64,000 nt of DNA from Cryobacterium sp. Y50 (GCF_002929805.1 NZ_PJJM01000083.1:1-64000); one strand, 5' to 3'. Positions 8,681 through 17,691 are shown, numbered from the stretch's first letter. Made by a program: numbers and translations. Notes: generated by a model not told the origin, from the letters alone.

Positions 8681-9682
8681 ATGAACGTCACGGAGCCCTC
8701 TACCCTAAGAACCCTCGCCGGGGAACTGGGTCTCAACGTCTCAACTGTCTCTCGGATCATCAACGCCGAACCGGGCACAGAATCCAAGTGGGCATCCCCC
8801 GAAACCATCCGCCGCGTCCATGAGCTGGCCAGCACGCGCGGTTACACCCGCAATCCACACGCTGCCTCCCTGCGAACTTCACGCTCTGACCTCATTGGGG
8901 TGATCGTGCCGCGCCTGCAAGATTACGTACTCGCCACCATCTATGAAGGCATCGACGCGGCGGCCGAGGCGCGCGGGCGGATGACGGTGGTCGCGAACTC
9001 TCTCGACGATCCCACCCGTCAGCGATCGCGAACCGAGTCGCTCCTAGCGCGCCGCGCGGACGGACTGATTTTTGGTGACGCGCACATCGACTCGCCGTTT
9101 CTCGACAAACTCGCGGCACGTGGCGTGCCCCTCACGCTGGTGTCGCGTCGGAAAGCAGGCCACGTTTCCGTCACCTGCGATGACGTTACCGGCGGACGAT
9201 TAGCAGCCTCGCATCTCATCTCAACCGGGCGGCGACGTTTCGCTGTGATAGCAGGAGCACAGTACGCCTCGACCACGGTCGACCGCGTTGCTGGCTTTCT
9301 TGAAGCGCTAGAGGAACATGGCATCGGCGGCTCGGATGTTGACGTCTACTACACGGGCTTCGACGCGCCGGCCGGGCAGCGCGCCGTTGCCGAGCTCATG
9401 GCAGCCCCCGTCCGCCCCGAAGCGGTGTTTGCTGTCAATGACTTTGCAGCAATTGGCGCGATCGGAGCACTGCAGAAACTCGGCGTCGCTGTACCAGACG
9501 ACATCGCGGTCGTCGGCTATAACGACACTCCCATTGCAGAAGCAGTCAGCCTTACGACCGTGCGCTCGCCCATGGTCGAGATGGGACGATTGGGTTTCGA
9601 AAAGCTCCTGTTACTGCTCGATAAGGAAGTGGTCAAGAGCGAGCGTCTCCCACCGGAGCTTATTGTGCGGTCGACGGCATGA
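8681..9682 (+). CDS. LacI family transcriptional regulator
   Basis: A protein of 333 aa from the ATG at 8681 (GGAG ahead); the frame is open further upstream, but that part is not conserved. The N-terminal HTH is TLRTLAGELGLNVSTVSRIIN, followed by the hinge region. The periplasmic-binding-like sensor has LIGVIVPRLQDYVLATIYEGI, ADGLIFGD, AVFAVNDFAAIGAIGAL and the closing IAVVGYNDTPIAEAVSLTTV. It is divergent from the asparaginase/deacetylase/MFS/SDR operon, with operator repeats between the two, so it almost certainly represses that operon and itself. The effector is unknown. Confidence 0.92.
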   Translation: MNVTEPSTLRTLAGELGLNVSTVSRIINAEPGTESKWASPETIRRVHELASTRGYTRNPHAASLRTSRSDLIGVIVPRLQDYVLATIYEGIDAAAEARGRMTVVANSLDDPTRQRSRTESLLARRADGLIFGDAHIDSPFLDKLAARGVPLTLVSRRKAGHVSVTCDDVTGGRLAASHLISTGRRRFAVIAGAQYASTTVDRVAGFLEALEEHGIGGSDVDVYYTGFDAPAGQRAVAELMAAPVRPEAVFAVNDFAAIGAIGALQKLGVAVPDDIAVVGYNDTPIAEAVSLTTVRSPMVEMGRLGFEKLLLLLDKEVVKSERLPPELIVRSTA

Positions 9683-9699
9683 CATGGCGCACTATGTGA

Positions 9700-10100
9700 C
9701 TGACGTAGTCCTCGCGCGCGGCCAGCACGGTGTGACGCACCCGTGTCGGTTTCTGAACGACCGGCCGCAGCGAGCGGTAAAACGAGGCCCGCAAGACCTT
9801 CAATTTGCGCCCCATCCACTCGATGGGGATGGAGGCCTTCTCCGCCAAGATAAACATGAAGTAATCGTCTATCGTGTGCTTCACGGCGGAGAAGGCGTTG
9901 ACTTCCCTCAGGAACTCGATCTCCCTCTTCAGCTCAGCATTCTCAGCTTGCGAAGCCTTGTATTTGGCCCATTCGACCGGGCCCGGTTCGGCGGCACCAC
10001 CGGCCTTGGGATGTTCCTCTTTCCAGAGGCGAACCCAGTTGCCCAGCGTTCCCTCGACGACCCCGACTCACCTCGGTGACCGGACGGAGCGTTGTGCCAC
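9700..10100 (-). pseudogene. IS3-family transposase remnant (OrfA 3' part and OrfB 5' part)
   Basis: Reading leftward, OrfA-like text appears: EGTLGNWVRLWKEEHPKAGG, then EPGPVEWAKYKASQAENAEL and KREIEFLREVNAF. The same frame then runs into the OrfB start, with FILAEKASIPIEWMGRKLKV, RASFYRSLRP and TRVRHTVLAAREDYV. The element is cut off after about 70 OrfB residues near the LacI stop, and upstream of about 10095 the OrfA N-terminus is lost. It is unrelated in sequence to the IS3 copy at 1258-2811. Confidence 0.75.
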
Positions 10101-10453
10101 GAACGTGACCTCGACCGGCGCTCCGGTGCCTAGCTATGCCCGCCGGCAGAGTCGAGCGAGGTGAGTCCGCCGGGAGTTACCGATGCGGGCAGCCGCGCGA
10201 GGCGAATTTTGTCGCCGCCGAAATGGTTGCTCGGTTCTGTCCTTCACTGCGGGTGGCAGACCGCGCCAGAGCCCCAGCTCGTTCACTGTGCCCGCTCGGT
10301 AGTGACGCACTGCGGTCGCAAATCGGTCACCCTCGTGTCTCTCTCGGTAGGATGTGCATGGCTCCGTCCGATTTGCGGTGTTCGGCGACGGGGCTGCATC
10401 CAGCCGGGGTGTTCAGCGGGGTATCGACACCGGATCTACACAGGGTCCTTGTC
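10101..10453. other. gene-free stretch between IS remnant and TauE gene
   Basis: About 350 bp with short overlapping ORFs but no recognisable protein, RNA gene or clear repeat. It probably contains decayed mobile-element DNA continuous with the IS3 remnant to its left. It lies downstream of the leftward TauE operon, so a terminator is expected, but I see no convincing hairpin. Confidence 0.4.
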
Positions 10454-11218
10454 TCAGGTGGCGAATAGAACCGCCGCGGCACCGAGTGCAACGGTCACCA
10501 AGATTGTGCGCAACACCGTCGCTGACAGTCGGCGGCCGATCCGTGCCCCAAGCCAGCCGCCCGCCGCCGAACCGACTCCGATCAGGGCCGCAATTCTCCA
10601 CTCCACGGCACCACTCGAGATGAAGACGATTGCCGACACAATGTTGGCAGTGGCGCCGAGCACGTTCTTGGCCCCGTTCGCCCTGTGCAGGTCGGTGGTC
10701 CAGAGAATTCCCAGGAGTGCGATCAGCACCACTCCTTGGGCGGCACCAAAATAACCGCCATAGACACCGGTGGCCAGAACTCCGAGGACGAGACCAAAGG
10801 TGACCGGGCGGGTATCTCGGGAACGCGACGCAGCATTGCGCCGCACGAAACGGGCCACGCGCGATTGGAGGGCCGCAAGCGAAGCGGCAACGACGAGGAG
10901 GTACGGGACGATCAACGAAAACGCGCTCTCAGGCAGGATCAAGAGCAGCACCCCACCGACGACGCCGCCGATGAGCGAAAAAATGGCCATGATGAGTACG
11001 GCGCGCCACTGGCCGGCCAGCTCTCGGCGATAGCCGAATGCGGCTACGACGCCGCCGGGCACGAGACCCACAGTGTTCGACACGTTGGCTGTGATCGGCG
11101 GAATTCCCAAAGCGAGCAGCGTCGGGAACGTGATCAGAGTTCCCGCTCCCGCGACGGCGTTGATGACCCCGGCGGCGATGCCCGCCACCAGAATGATCGC
11201 GGCATCGAGCGCGGTCAT
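10454..11218 (-). CDS. TauE/SafE family anion permease
   Basis: A membrane protein of 254 aa with eight or so predicted helices in two repeats. The first repeat begins GIAAGVINAVAGAGTLITFP and the second GVYGGYFGAAQGVVLIALLG, both diagnostic of the TauE/SafE (DUF81) family that exports sulfite, sulfoacetate or other small organic anions. Its ATG lies inside the RraA gene end (overlap of 4 bp at 11215-11218). As last gene of the FAH/ABC/RraA operon it may export a product anion released by the pathway. Confidence 0.88.
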   Translation of the reverse strand: MTALDAAIILVAGIAAGVINAVAGAGTLITFPTLLALGIPPITANVSNTVGLVPGGVVAAFGYRRELAGQWRAVLIMAIFSLIGGVVGGVLLLILPESAFSLIVPYLLVVAASLAALQSRVARFVRRNAASRSRDTRPVTFGLVLGVLATGVYGGYFGAAQGVVLIALLGILWTTDLHRANGAKNVLGATANIVSAIVFISSGAVEWRIAALIGVGSAAGGWLGARIGRRLSATVLRTILVTVALGAAAVLFAT

Positions 11219-11877
11219 TGGAGTCGTTCGAACTTCCGAATCGTCGGCACGAGACCGAGCAACTCCGCGGTGCTGATTCCGGTGAGAATCTTCGCCCGGT
11301 AGTCCTGCTCGATGGCATCGCGATCAAAGGTGGCCTGCGCCACCTTCTCCAGTGCCGCAGCGTCCACCACAACGAGACCGTCCCTGTCGCCGACGACAAT
11401 ATCGCCGTTCGAGATCGTCGTGCCCGCCAGGTTGATCGGCTGACCCACCGTTCCCCACCTGGATTTTGTCGTGCCGCGAATGGACACTCCTCGCGCGAAG
11501 ACGGGAAATCCCGTCGCGATGATTGCGGCGGTATCGCGAACGGCGCCGTCAATGACAAGGCCCGCAATTCCCGCTTGCATGGCGGCGGCAGTGAGAATAT
11601 CCCCCCACGGGCCGCAGCTCACGGCGCCATGCGCGTTGATGACTAGGACCTCCCCTGGCACGGCCCGCGGTAAAGCCGCGTGAATGGTGAGATTATCCCC
11701 GGGCTGGGTATCGACGGTCAGGGCGGGACCAACCACCTTCATGCTCGGGTCAAGGGGCCGCAGCTCCGAGTCCAGGGCGCCGCGCTGTCCCTGAGCCTCA
11801 TAAATGGTCGCTGTTCCTGACCGGAGCAGTCTGTGCAATAAGTCAGTGCGCTGCAGGGCTCCGCCGGAACTGGTCAT
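11215..11877 (-). CDS. RraA family protein, putative 4-carboxy-4-hydroxy-2-oxoadipate-type aldolase
   Basis: A protein of 220 aa. The RraA fold signatures are GPWGDILTAAAMQAGIAGLVIDGAVRD (glycine-rich loop to the Arg-Asp pair) and GDRDGLVVV near residue 180. The Arg-Asp pair binds substrate carboxylate and metal in the HMG/CHA aldolases, while true RNase E regulators lack a metabolic context. The context here, a FAH-family hydrolase and organic-anion transport, favours pyruvate- or oxaloacetate-forming aldolase/decarboxylase activity. The gene overlaps its neighbours at both ends by 4 bp. Confidence 0.8.
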   Translation of the reverse strand: MTSSGGALQRTDLLHRLLRSGTATIYEAQGQRGALDSELRPLDPSMKVVGPALTVDTQPGDNLTIHAALPRAVPGEVLVINAHGAVSCGPWGDILTAAAMQAGIAGLVIDGAVRDTAAIIATGFPVFARGVSIRGTTKSRWGTVGQPINLAGTTISNGDIVVGDRDGLVVVDAAALEKVAQATFDRDAIEQDYRAKILTGISTAELLGLVPTIRKFERLQ

Positions 11878-12800
11878 GCGCTGCCCCTCTTCTTCTTGCG
11901 ACGGGCCGGCGAGTCCGTGTCCCAGAAGGTGACCTTCCGCTGCAGCAGCGCTACGAGCGAGAAGAGAAGCGCACCGACGAGGCTCAACACCAGGATCAGC
12001 GCGAACACACGGTCTAGCGCGATGCGGGCCGCAGCGACGCGGATCTGCTCACCGAAGCCAATGCCTCCGCCGATGAACTCGGCCGCGACAGCACCGGTCA
12101 CGGCCGCCACGACGGCGATCTTCAAACCCGTGAAGATGAACGGCAACGCCCGCATCAGCTTGAGTTTCCAGAACACATCCCAGGCGCTGGCTTTCATGGA
12201 CTTGAAGAGTTTGATCTCGTCCTCAGATGTTGCTGCCAGACCGGCGACCGTTCCAATAATGATCGGGAACAACGACATGAAGGCAGCCATAATGAACTTT
12301 GAGCTGATTCCAAAGCCGAACCACGCAATGAAGACGGGAGCGAAGGCGATCTTCGGGGTGGCTTCGAGCATCACGAACAGGGGCATGATCGCCTTGCGAC
12401 CAAACTGAGTCTGGCCGATCCAGAGTCCCATGATGAAACCGACGACACAGGCTAGCCCGAACCCGATCAGGATCTCCTGCACAGTGGTCCATAATTCGGC
12501 AGCAAGGAAGCCGCCGGATGCGAGCTGTGTCGCGACGATCCCTACTTGCTCCGCCACCCGGAACGGTGACGGGAGAATGATGGCCGACACCGCCCCGGTT
12601 CTGACAATCCCTTCCCAAAACAGCAGGATCGTGACGAGCACCAGCAGAATGGCGACGGGCTGCGGGAGAGAGTTGAAGAATGCACTGATGCGCCGAACGA
12701 GCAGGAAATTCTTCTTCCGGCCTCCGGCCGGCCTTGTTGTGGGAGGAGCTGTTCGTCGTGAAGAGTCGCGCACCTGTGATGTTTGCCCCGTGCTAGACAT
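11874..12800 (-). CDS. ABC transporter permease (SsuC/TauC type)
   Basis: An inner-membrane permease of 308 aa. About 45 hydrophilic residues precede the first helix, followed by six or so helices. The EAA loop for ATPase contact is present (ATSEDEIKLFKSMKASAWDVFWKLKLMRALPFIF), and the FIGGGIGFGEQI segment is typical of the nitrate/sulfonate/taurine (NMT1) class. It overlaps the ATPase gene by 8 bp and the RraA gene by 4 bp, so it is one tightly coupled operon. Confidence 0.92.
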   Translation of the reverse strand: MSSTGQTSQVRDSSRRTAPPTTRPAGGRKKNFLLVRRISAFFNSLPQPVAILLVLVTILLFWEGIVRTGAVSAIILPSPFRVAEQVGIVATQLASGGFLAAELWTTVQEILIGFGLACVVGFIMGLWIGQTQFGRKAIMPLFVMLEATPKIAFAPVFIAWFGFGISSKFIMAAFMSLFPIIIGTVAGLAATSEDEIKLFKSMKASAWDVFWKLKLMRALPFIFTGLKIAVVAAVTGAVAAEFIGGGIGFGEQIRVAAARIALDRVFALILVLSLVGALLFSLVALLQRKVTFWDTDSPARRKKKRGSA

Positions 12801-13587
12801 AATCGTGCCCTCTGTTCAGCGCATCGCGGACCTGGGAGACGTAGGCACCGAATGCCGGGTGGTTCAGCGTTTCCATGGACCGCGGGCGCGGCAGGTCGAT
12901 ATCGATCACGTCCGAGATGCTTCCGGGACGGGCCGACATGGCAAAAACACGATCCGAGAGAAGCACTGCTTCCGGGATTGAGTGGGTCACCAGAACTACC
13001 GTGGCCGTGCGCCCAGCGGCGATGCGCTGTAGCTCGAGGTCCATTCGCTCTCGCGTGAGCTCGTCGAGGGCACCGAACGGTTCGTCTAACAGCAGAATCT
13101 CGGGTTCCGTGATTAGCATCCGACAGATTGCGACGCGCTGCGCCATTCCTCCGGACAGCTCCCGGGGGTAAGCCTCATGGAAGCCTGCCAGGCCGACGGT
13201 GTCGAGCAAATTGGCTGCTTTGTCCGAGAATGTTGCGGCGGCTTTGGCGCCGTCGCGGAGCTCGATCGGCAGCAGTACATTGTCGATCGCTGTGCGCCAG
13301 GGCAGGAGCGTGGCCTTCTGGAACATGATGCCCACCTCGTCTGGCGGCTCGGTCACGTTCTGATCGTCGAGGGTGACCTGGCCCTGGCTGGGGGAGAGAA
13401 GCCCGGCCATGGTGTTGAGCAGAGTGGATTTACCGCAGCCGCTGGGTCCGATCAGAGAGCTGAAAGAACCGGAGGTGATCGACAAGTTGATGTCTTTAAG
13501 CGCTTGTACCTCCATACCGGGGAAAGTGTGGCTGACGTTCGTTATCTTGTAGCGCACGTCCACGGCTGTGGCAGTGAGCGAACTCAT
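12793..13587 (-). CDS. ABC transporter ATP-binding protein (SsuB/TauB type)
   Basis: A protein of 264 aa. Walker A is GPSGCGKST (47-55), the signature is ELSGGMAQRVAI, Walker B is ILLLDEPFGALDELTR, and the H-loop is VTHSIPEA. These are typical of the nitrate/sulfonate/taurine importers. It pairs with the permease and the lipoprotein binding protein on either side; its start overlaps the binding-protein stop by 4 bp. Confidence 0.95.
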   Translation of the reverse strand: MSSLTATAVDVRYKITNVSHTFPGMEVQALKDINLSITSGSFSSLIGPSGCGKSTLLNTMAGLLSPSQGQVTLDDQNVTEPPDEVGIMFQKATLLPWRTAIDNVLLPIELRDGAKAAATFSDKAANLLDTVGLAGFHEAYPRELSGGMAQRVAICRMLITEPEILLLDEPFGALDELTRERMDLELQRIAAGRTATVVLVTHSIPEAVLLSDRVFAMSARPGSISDVIDIDLPRPRSMETLNHPAFGAYVSQVRDALNRGHDYV

Positions 13588-14609
13588 TGGTTGAATCCGT
13601 CAACGAATTCGTTCGTGTACAGATCGTCTACAACGATGTCGTCGGCCTGGATGTCTCCGGTCACAGCGACATCTGCCACGACCTGTTCCCAATAGGCGGG
13701 GTTGTTGTAGCCGAATGGGTCGCTGTCGGGAGAGACGAGCGAACCCTTGATGGCCTCGAACAGGGCCAGGGCGTAGTCCCGATCTTCGACTTCCTGGGGC
13801 TGGTATTCGGCGCAGGCGTCGAAGACGGCATCGGGATTGTCTGCGGAGAACTCAACGGCTTGCTTGTATGCCTTGCCGAACGAAGTGAGCACCTCTGGGC
13901 TCTGCGTCACGTATTCAGCGGTGGCAGCAAGGCCGTTACCGAAAAGGTAGGCCGTGGCCGTGCCGGTGAGGTTGTCGATCGGGATGCCCGCATATTCAAT
14001 TGTCGCCACGGCGTCGAGCGAGGCAGCGTATGCGTCGATGTCGCCGCGCTGGAAACCGGCCACGGCCTGTCCTCCCTCGCCGACCACAAGGAACTCGTAG
14101 TCGCCCTCGGCGACGCCGGCTGCCGTCATGATCGCCTTGGCGAAACTGACCTCGTTTCCATCGGCCGTGGCGACACCGATGGTGCCACCGGACAGGGCCG
14201 AGGCATCCGCCATGCCGTTCTCGGTGGGACTGACCAGCTGGAAGAGGCCGCCGGGGGCGGCATTGGCAAAGTATTGGAAGTTCTCGCCGTCGGCCTGGGC
14301 CAGCACGAGAGGCACGGCGCCCGGTGTCCCGATCTGGGCCTGGCCGGCCAGCATGGCCTGGATGACAGCGGCGGAACCGTTAAGTCCCTGAATCGTGACG
14401 TCCAGTCCCTGTTCGGCAAAGAACCCTTGTTCCTTTGCCACGTAGGCGGGGTAGAAGACCAGGCAACTCGGAGTGGCCATGGCGATGGTCACCGGGGTTC
14501 CGGCGCTCTCGGCGCTGCCGCCCGTGGAATCGCTGCTAGTCGGACCCGAGCACGCCGTGAGCGCGAGGGCCGCGGCAACTGCGGCGGTGAGGAAGGTGAA
14601 TTTACGCAA
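13584..14609 (-). CDS. ABC transporter substrate-binding lipoprotein (NMT1/ThiY-like)
   Basis: A protein of 341 aa. A lipoprotein signal peptide ends in the lipobox LTAC with Cys20, so the mature protein is membrane-anchored outside the cell. The body (VTIAMATPSCLVFYPAYVAKEQGFFAEQGLDVTIQ) is the standard NMT1/SsuA-like opening, and GGTIGVATADGNEVSFAKAIM is the hinge-proximal motif. The ligand cannot be read from sequence. The adjacent FAH and RraA enzymes suggest an aromatic or branched carboxylic acid, not a sulfonate. Confidence 0.9.
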   Translation of the reverse strand: MRKFTFLTAAVAAALALTACSGPTSSDSTGGSAESAGTPVTIAMATPSCLVFYPAYVAKEQGFFAEQGLDVTIQGLNGSAAVIQAMLAGQAQIGTPGAVPLVLAQADGENFQYFANAAPGGLFQLVSPTENGMADASALSGGTIGVATADGNEVSFAKAIMTAAGVAEGDYEFLVVGEGGQAVAGFQRGDIDAYAASLDAVATIEYAGIPIDNLTGTATAYLFGNGLAATAEYVTQSPEVLTSFGKAYKQAVEFSADNPDAVFDACAEYQPQEVEDRDYALALFEAIKGSLVSPDSDPFGYNNPAYWEQVVADVAVTGDIQADDIVVDDLYTNEFVDGFNQ

Positions 14610-14699
14610 AATGACTCCTTTGTCATCGTTTGGAACGTGCTGGTCAGTTCGAGGGGACCTTGTGTGCAGTGCAGGATGGTCATATCCGGTGAAAGCGCC

Positions 14700-15569
14700 T
14701 CAGGCGAGCACCTCCGCGCGCGCGGCGACGAAGCTTTGGTTGATCTCGCCGATACCGTCGATCCACGTCAGGAGTGTTTCTCCCGGTGAGAGGAATCGTT
14801 GCGGGCTCCGGCCGATTCCGACACCGGACGGCGTGCCGGTGAAGATGATGTCGCCGGGGAGCAACCGGACAATCCTGGACAGGCTTTCGATGACCCGGGG
14901 AACGGAAAAGATCATGTCAGCCGTGGTGCCGTTCTGCATCGGCTCGCCGTCGATGCTGCAGCCCAGCTTGATCGCATCGGGGTTAGGGAATTCATCCGGA
15001 GTGACGAGCCAGGGACCCACCGGGGAGAAGCCTTCGAAGGACTTGCCGAGGCTAAATTGCGGGGCCTGCCCGGCGTTCTGCGTAACCCGTTCGGAGAAAT
15101 CCTGTCCGATGGACAGCCCCGCGACGTGGCGCCACGCGGCGTCGGCGGCGACGTTCTTGGCCTCGGTGCCGATCACGACAACGAGTTCGACTTCCCAGTC
15201 GACGCGCCCGTCGGCGGGGAGTGGGACGACCGTGTCGGGTCCCGTCATGGCGGAGACGAACTTGGTGAAGACCGGCGGCATCTCGTCCGAAGACTGGTAG
15301 CCGGCCTCGCTCGCATGGGCCTGATAGTTCAGTCCGATCGCGAATACCTGGGGTGGGCGCGGGGAGGGCGAGCCGAGTGCCGCCCGGTCGATGATGACGT
15401 CTGCTGTGCGTGCGGTGTACGAACCCGCCCAGTCCGTGAAGTCCTTCCAATGGTCATAAACCGCCGGCAGACTCGGACCGAAGCGGCCCTCGCTGGCGGT
15501 ATGAACATCCGTTCCTGTTGAATCGGAGGTCAGGATTACTGCTCGGCCGGCGTGGTTGGCGATGCGCAT
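14700..15569 (-). CDS. fumarylacetoacetate hydrolase family protein
   Basis: A protein of 289 aa and the first gene of the leftward ABC/RraA/TauE operon. The C-terminal FAH domain shows QVFAIGLNYQAHASE, DWEVELVVVIGTEAKNV (metal-binding Glu pair) and TGTPSGVGIG. Members hydrolyse C-C bonds of acylpyruvates or decarboxylate/hydrate oxo-acids in aromatic catabolism. Combined with the RraA-like aldolase it suggests a pathway ending in pyruvate plus a small acid. A gap of 90 bp separates it from the binding-protein gene. Confidence 0.88.
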   Translation of the reverse strand: MRIANHAGRAVILTSDSTGTDVHTASEGRFGPSLPAVYDHWKDFTDWAGSYTARTADVIIDRAALGSPSPRPPQVFAIGLNYQAHASEAGYQSSDEMPPVFTKFVSAMTGPDTVVPLPADGRVDWEVELVVVIGTEAKNVAADAAWRHVAGLSIGQDFSERVTQNAGQAPQFSLGKSFEGFSPVGPWLVTPDEFPNPDAIKLGCSIDGEPMQNGTTADMIFSVPRVIESLSRIVRLLPGDIIFTGTPSGVGIGRSPQRFLSPGETLLTWIDGIGEINQSFVAARAEVLA

Positions 15570-15634
15570 TAAGGCTCCTTTAGTTGGGGGAAGCGTGTGG
15601 TCGGAACGTCGCGTCCGGCCCTCTCACTAATTTC

Positions 15635-15706
15635 ATCATGATCGTTATGAACATTTCTACTGGAATGCAGGAGGCTTGTCAAGCATTCAGTTATGATGAT
15701 CATGAT
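15635..15706. promoter_or_regulatory. two inverted operator-like sites for the GntR/FCD regulator
   Basis: The 16-mer ATCATGATCGTTATGA (15635-15650) recurs in opposite orientation as TTATGATGATCATGAT (15691-15706), giving the consensus ATCATGATC(R)T(Y)AT(R)A. Each copy is itself nearly palindromic around ATGATCAT. They sit between the divergent FAH operon and the GntR gene, 40 bp apart and AT-rich against a GC-rich background. Confidence 0.65.
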
Positions 15707-15763
15707 TGACTCCAAAATCGGTATTGTCGGTGCGTTCCGGCGCAGAAGAAAGGACGGCTCGGT

Positions 15764-16516
15764 ATGGACCTGTCGACTGTGAACGGGGCGGGTGAGTCCG
15801 CCGCACCGATGGCGAGGCGGCAGCAATTTCCGGCCAACAGGGCGGAGGTCGCATCGGGAATCATTGGTGATCTGGCCGCCAGATTGAGGCCTGGAGCCAG
15901 ACTGGGTACCAAGGAAGAAATGCGTGCGCGCTGTCAGGTGTCCGTGGGAACGTTCAACGAAGCGCTGAAGATAAGTCAGAACCGCGGCGTTGTCGCCCTG
16001 CGCCCCGGTCCTGGTGGCGGAGTTTTTGCTGCGGCGCAATCGCCATTGGTGCGGCTCGGAAATCTCTTCCTTGCGCTCGATGATTCCGAAACTACTGTGC
16101 TCGAAGCTGTTCGCATGCGCAACGCACTCGACCCGCTTCTGGTGGAAGACGCATTGATCAGCTCATCAGCGGCTGATATCGCGTCGATGCGTGAACAACT
16201 GGCCGTCATGGAATCTGCCGTCGTTCGATCTGATGCGACCGCCTTCACTCGGGCGAATTGGCACCTCCACGCCCGCATAGCCGGGACGAGTCCGAACTCC
16301 ATACTGCGAACCGTGTACCTCGGTCTCCTGGACGTCATTGAAGCTCACACGCTGTCCGTTGAACCGCCTACGGTTCAACCTGTTGCCGAATACATCGAAT
16401 ATCGGCAGGATCTCCACGTGCGAATCGTTGACTCGATCGAAGCGGGTGACCGTGAGCTCGCCCTTCGGCTCATTGAGGAGCACAACACCGAGCGCGATAG
16501 CGACCAAACGTTGTAG
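15764..16516 (+). CDS. GntR family regulator with FCD domain
   Basis: A protein of 250 aa. The N-terminal winged helix is unusual for the class (LGTKEEMRARCQVSVGTFNEALKISQNRGVVALRPGPGGGVFAA). The C-terminal all-helical FCD effector domain includes LEAVRMRNALDPLLVEDAL, a metal/ligand-type NWHLHARIAG, and EYRQDLHVRIVDSIEAGDRELALRLIEEH. It is divergent from the FAH/ABC operon with paired operator-like sites between, so it is the probable substrate-responsive repressor of that operon. Confidence 0.88.
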   Translation: MDLSTVNGAGESAAPMARRQQFPANRAEVASGIIGDLAARLRPGARLGTKEEMRARCQVSVGTFNEALKISQNRGVVALRPGPGGGVFAAAQSPLVRLGNLFLALDDSETTVLEAVRMRNALDPLLVEDALISSSAADIASMREQLAVMESAVVRSDATAFTRANWHLHARIAGTSPNSILRTVYLGLLDVIEAHTLSVEPPTVQPVAEYIEYRQDLHVRIVDSIEAGDRELALRLIEEHNTERDSDQTL

Positions 16517-16576
16517 GAGATGTTCAACCCCTTGAGTCACTCACGTCATGGCTGGGCGACAACTAGTAGTACTTGG

Positions 16577-17022
16577 TTAGGTTGGGGCTCGTTGTCGGCA
16601 GTGGGGGCAGTATCCGAGATAGACGGCGAGGACTCGTTGGAGTTCTCTGAGGATGCCGTAGAGACTCAGCCTGCCCCATCCGCTTTTGGGCGGGTCAGCC
16701 GCAGTTGGGTGATGAAGAGGTGGGCGGCGGTTACGAGAGTCATGTGGTGGTGCCATCCGGCGTAGGTGCGGCCTTCGAAGTGCGCGAGGCCGAGACCGGT
16801 TTTCAGCTCGCGGTAGTCGTGCTCGATGCGCCATCTGATTTTGGCCAGGCGGACAAGTTCTTTTAGCGGGGTCGACTCCGGCAGGGTGGAGAGCCAGTAG
16901 TCGGTGGGGGCCGGTGTCCCGGTTGGCCATTCGGCGAGGAGCCACTCGACGGAGAGGGAACCGTCGTCGCCGCGCGGCAGATCGCGGTTCGCGGGCCTCT
17001 GCCGGCATCTTGTTCGGTGCAA
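16577..17022 (-). pseudogene. IS701-family transposase, 3' fragment with frameshift
   Basis: The leftward reading gives the conserved C-terminal part of IS701/IS4-like transposases: RRGDDGSLSVEWLLAEWP-like text, YWLSTLPESTPLKELVRLAK, IRWRIEHDYRELKTGLGLAH and FEGRTYAGWHHHMTLVTAAH. Near 16670 the frame ends in a stop, while the proper ending LSLYGILRELQRVL..CPHCRQRAPT continues in the next frame to 16577. The 5' two thirds are missing, cut where the IS256 fragment begins (about 17030). Confidence 0.8.
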
Positions 17023-17029
17023 ATCTGGA

Positions 17030-17380
17030 GGGTGTCAGATGGTCTGTGTAAGGGGTTGCGGATCTACTCGAAGGAGTGACACTGATGGTCATGACGAATC
17101 GAAACATGTTGCGCAAGGCACCGCGGTCCCCGTCGCAGTTGGCGGCGGCGAAAGCGATCGATGAGCTCCGCGATAGTGGTGCCTTGGATTCGCTGTTCTC
17201 GAAGATCGATGCGGGTGAGTTGCAACTCACTGGTGAGGACGGGTTCGTGCCCGGTCTGATCAAAGCGGCCCTCGAGCGCGGCTTGCAGGTAGAGCTGACT
17301 GAGCACCTCGGCTATGAGAAGGGCGACCCGGAAGCACGGTTCTATCCGAACTCCCGCAACGGCTCCACGCCCAAGCTGGT
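17030..17380 (+). pseudogene. IS256-family (Mutator) transposase, 5' fragment
   Basis: GGTGTCAGATGGTCTGTGTAA near 17033 looks like an IS256 left end. It is followed by an ATG at about 17084 and the N-terminus typical of IS256 transposases: LQLTGEDGFVPGLIKAALERG, LQVELTEHLGYEKGDPEA and NSRNGSTPKLV. After about 17380 the text becomes the antisense of an IS3 OrfA, so the gene is cut there. None of the catalytic core is left. Confidence 0.8.
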
Positions 17381-17691
17381 CAGGGGCGGTCGAGCTCCGC
17401 CGCGAAGAAAGCCGACGCGCTGCGCAGAATGGCATTCGCCCTCCGTAACTCACGGTTCTCTCGCTCAAGCTCGAGCAACCGGGCGGCATCCTCCGTCGTG
17501 GTGCCCGGGCGAGCGCCGGTATCGATATCGGCGCGCAGCAGCCACTTCCGCAGCGTGTCGGCCGGGATGCCGAGTTGCTGGCCGATGCGGCTTGAAGCCC
17601 CGTGGGCACCGCCGACATCCTCGCGAGCGACAAGCAGTAGGCGCACTGCTCGTTCCTTCAACTCCGGCAGATATTTCTTCATTGCTGGCAT
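17380..17691 (-). pseudogene. IS3-family OrfA without OrfB
   Basis: A complete OrfA-like protein of 103 aa from the ATG at 17691: MKKYLPELKERAVRLLLVAR, then IGQQLGIPADTLRKWLLRAD as HTH, and LLELERENRELRRANAILRS as coiled coil, ending at a stop at 17380. The OrfB half that should follow leftward is replaced by the IS256 fragment, so only the left part of the element survives. TGATCACCCGGAAAGGTTGAG, just upstream, may be the terminal repeat. Confidence 0.8.

Noticed and set aside
10136..10754. Rightward ORFs around the TauE gene start of the IS remnant gap
   Set aside because: Low-complexity Ser/Arg/Pro text, largely antisense to TauE; no motif.
13587..14789. Long rightward ORF (400 aa) over the ABC substrate-binding protein gene
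   Set aside because: It is the antisense shadow of a clear lipoprotein gene with signal peptide; composition is Gly/His/Arg-rich without any domain.
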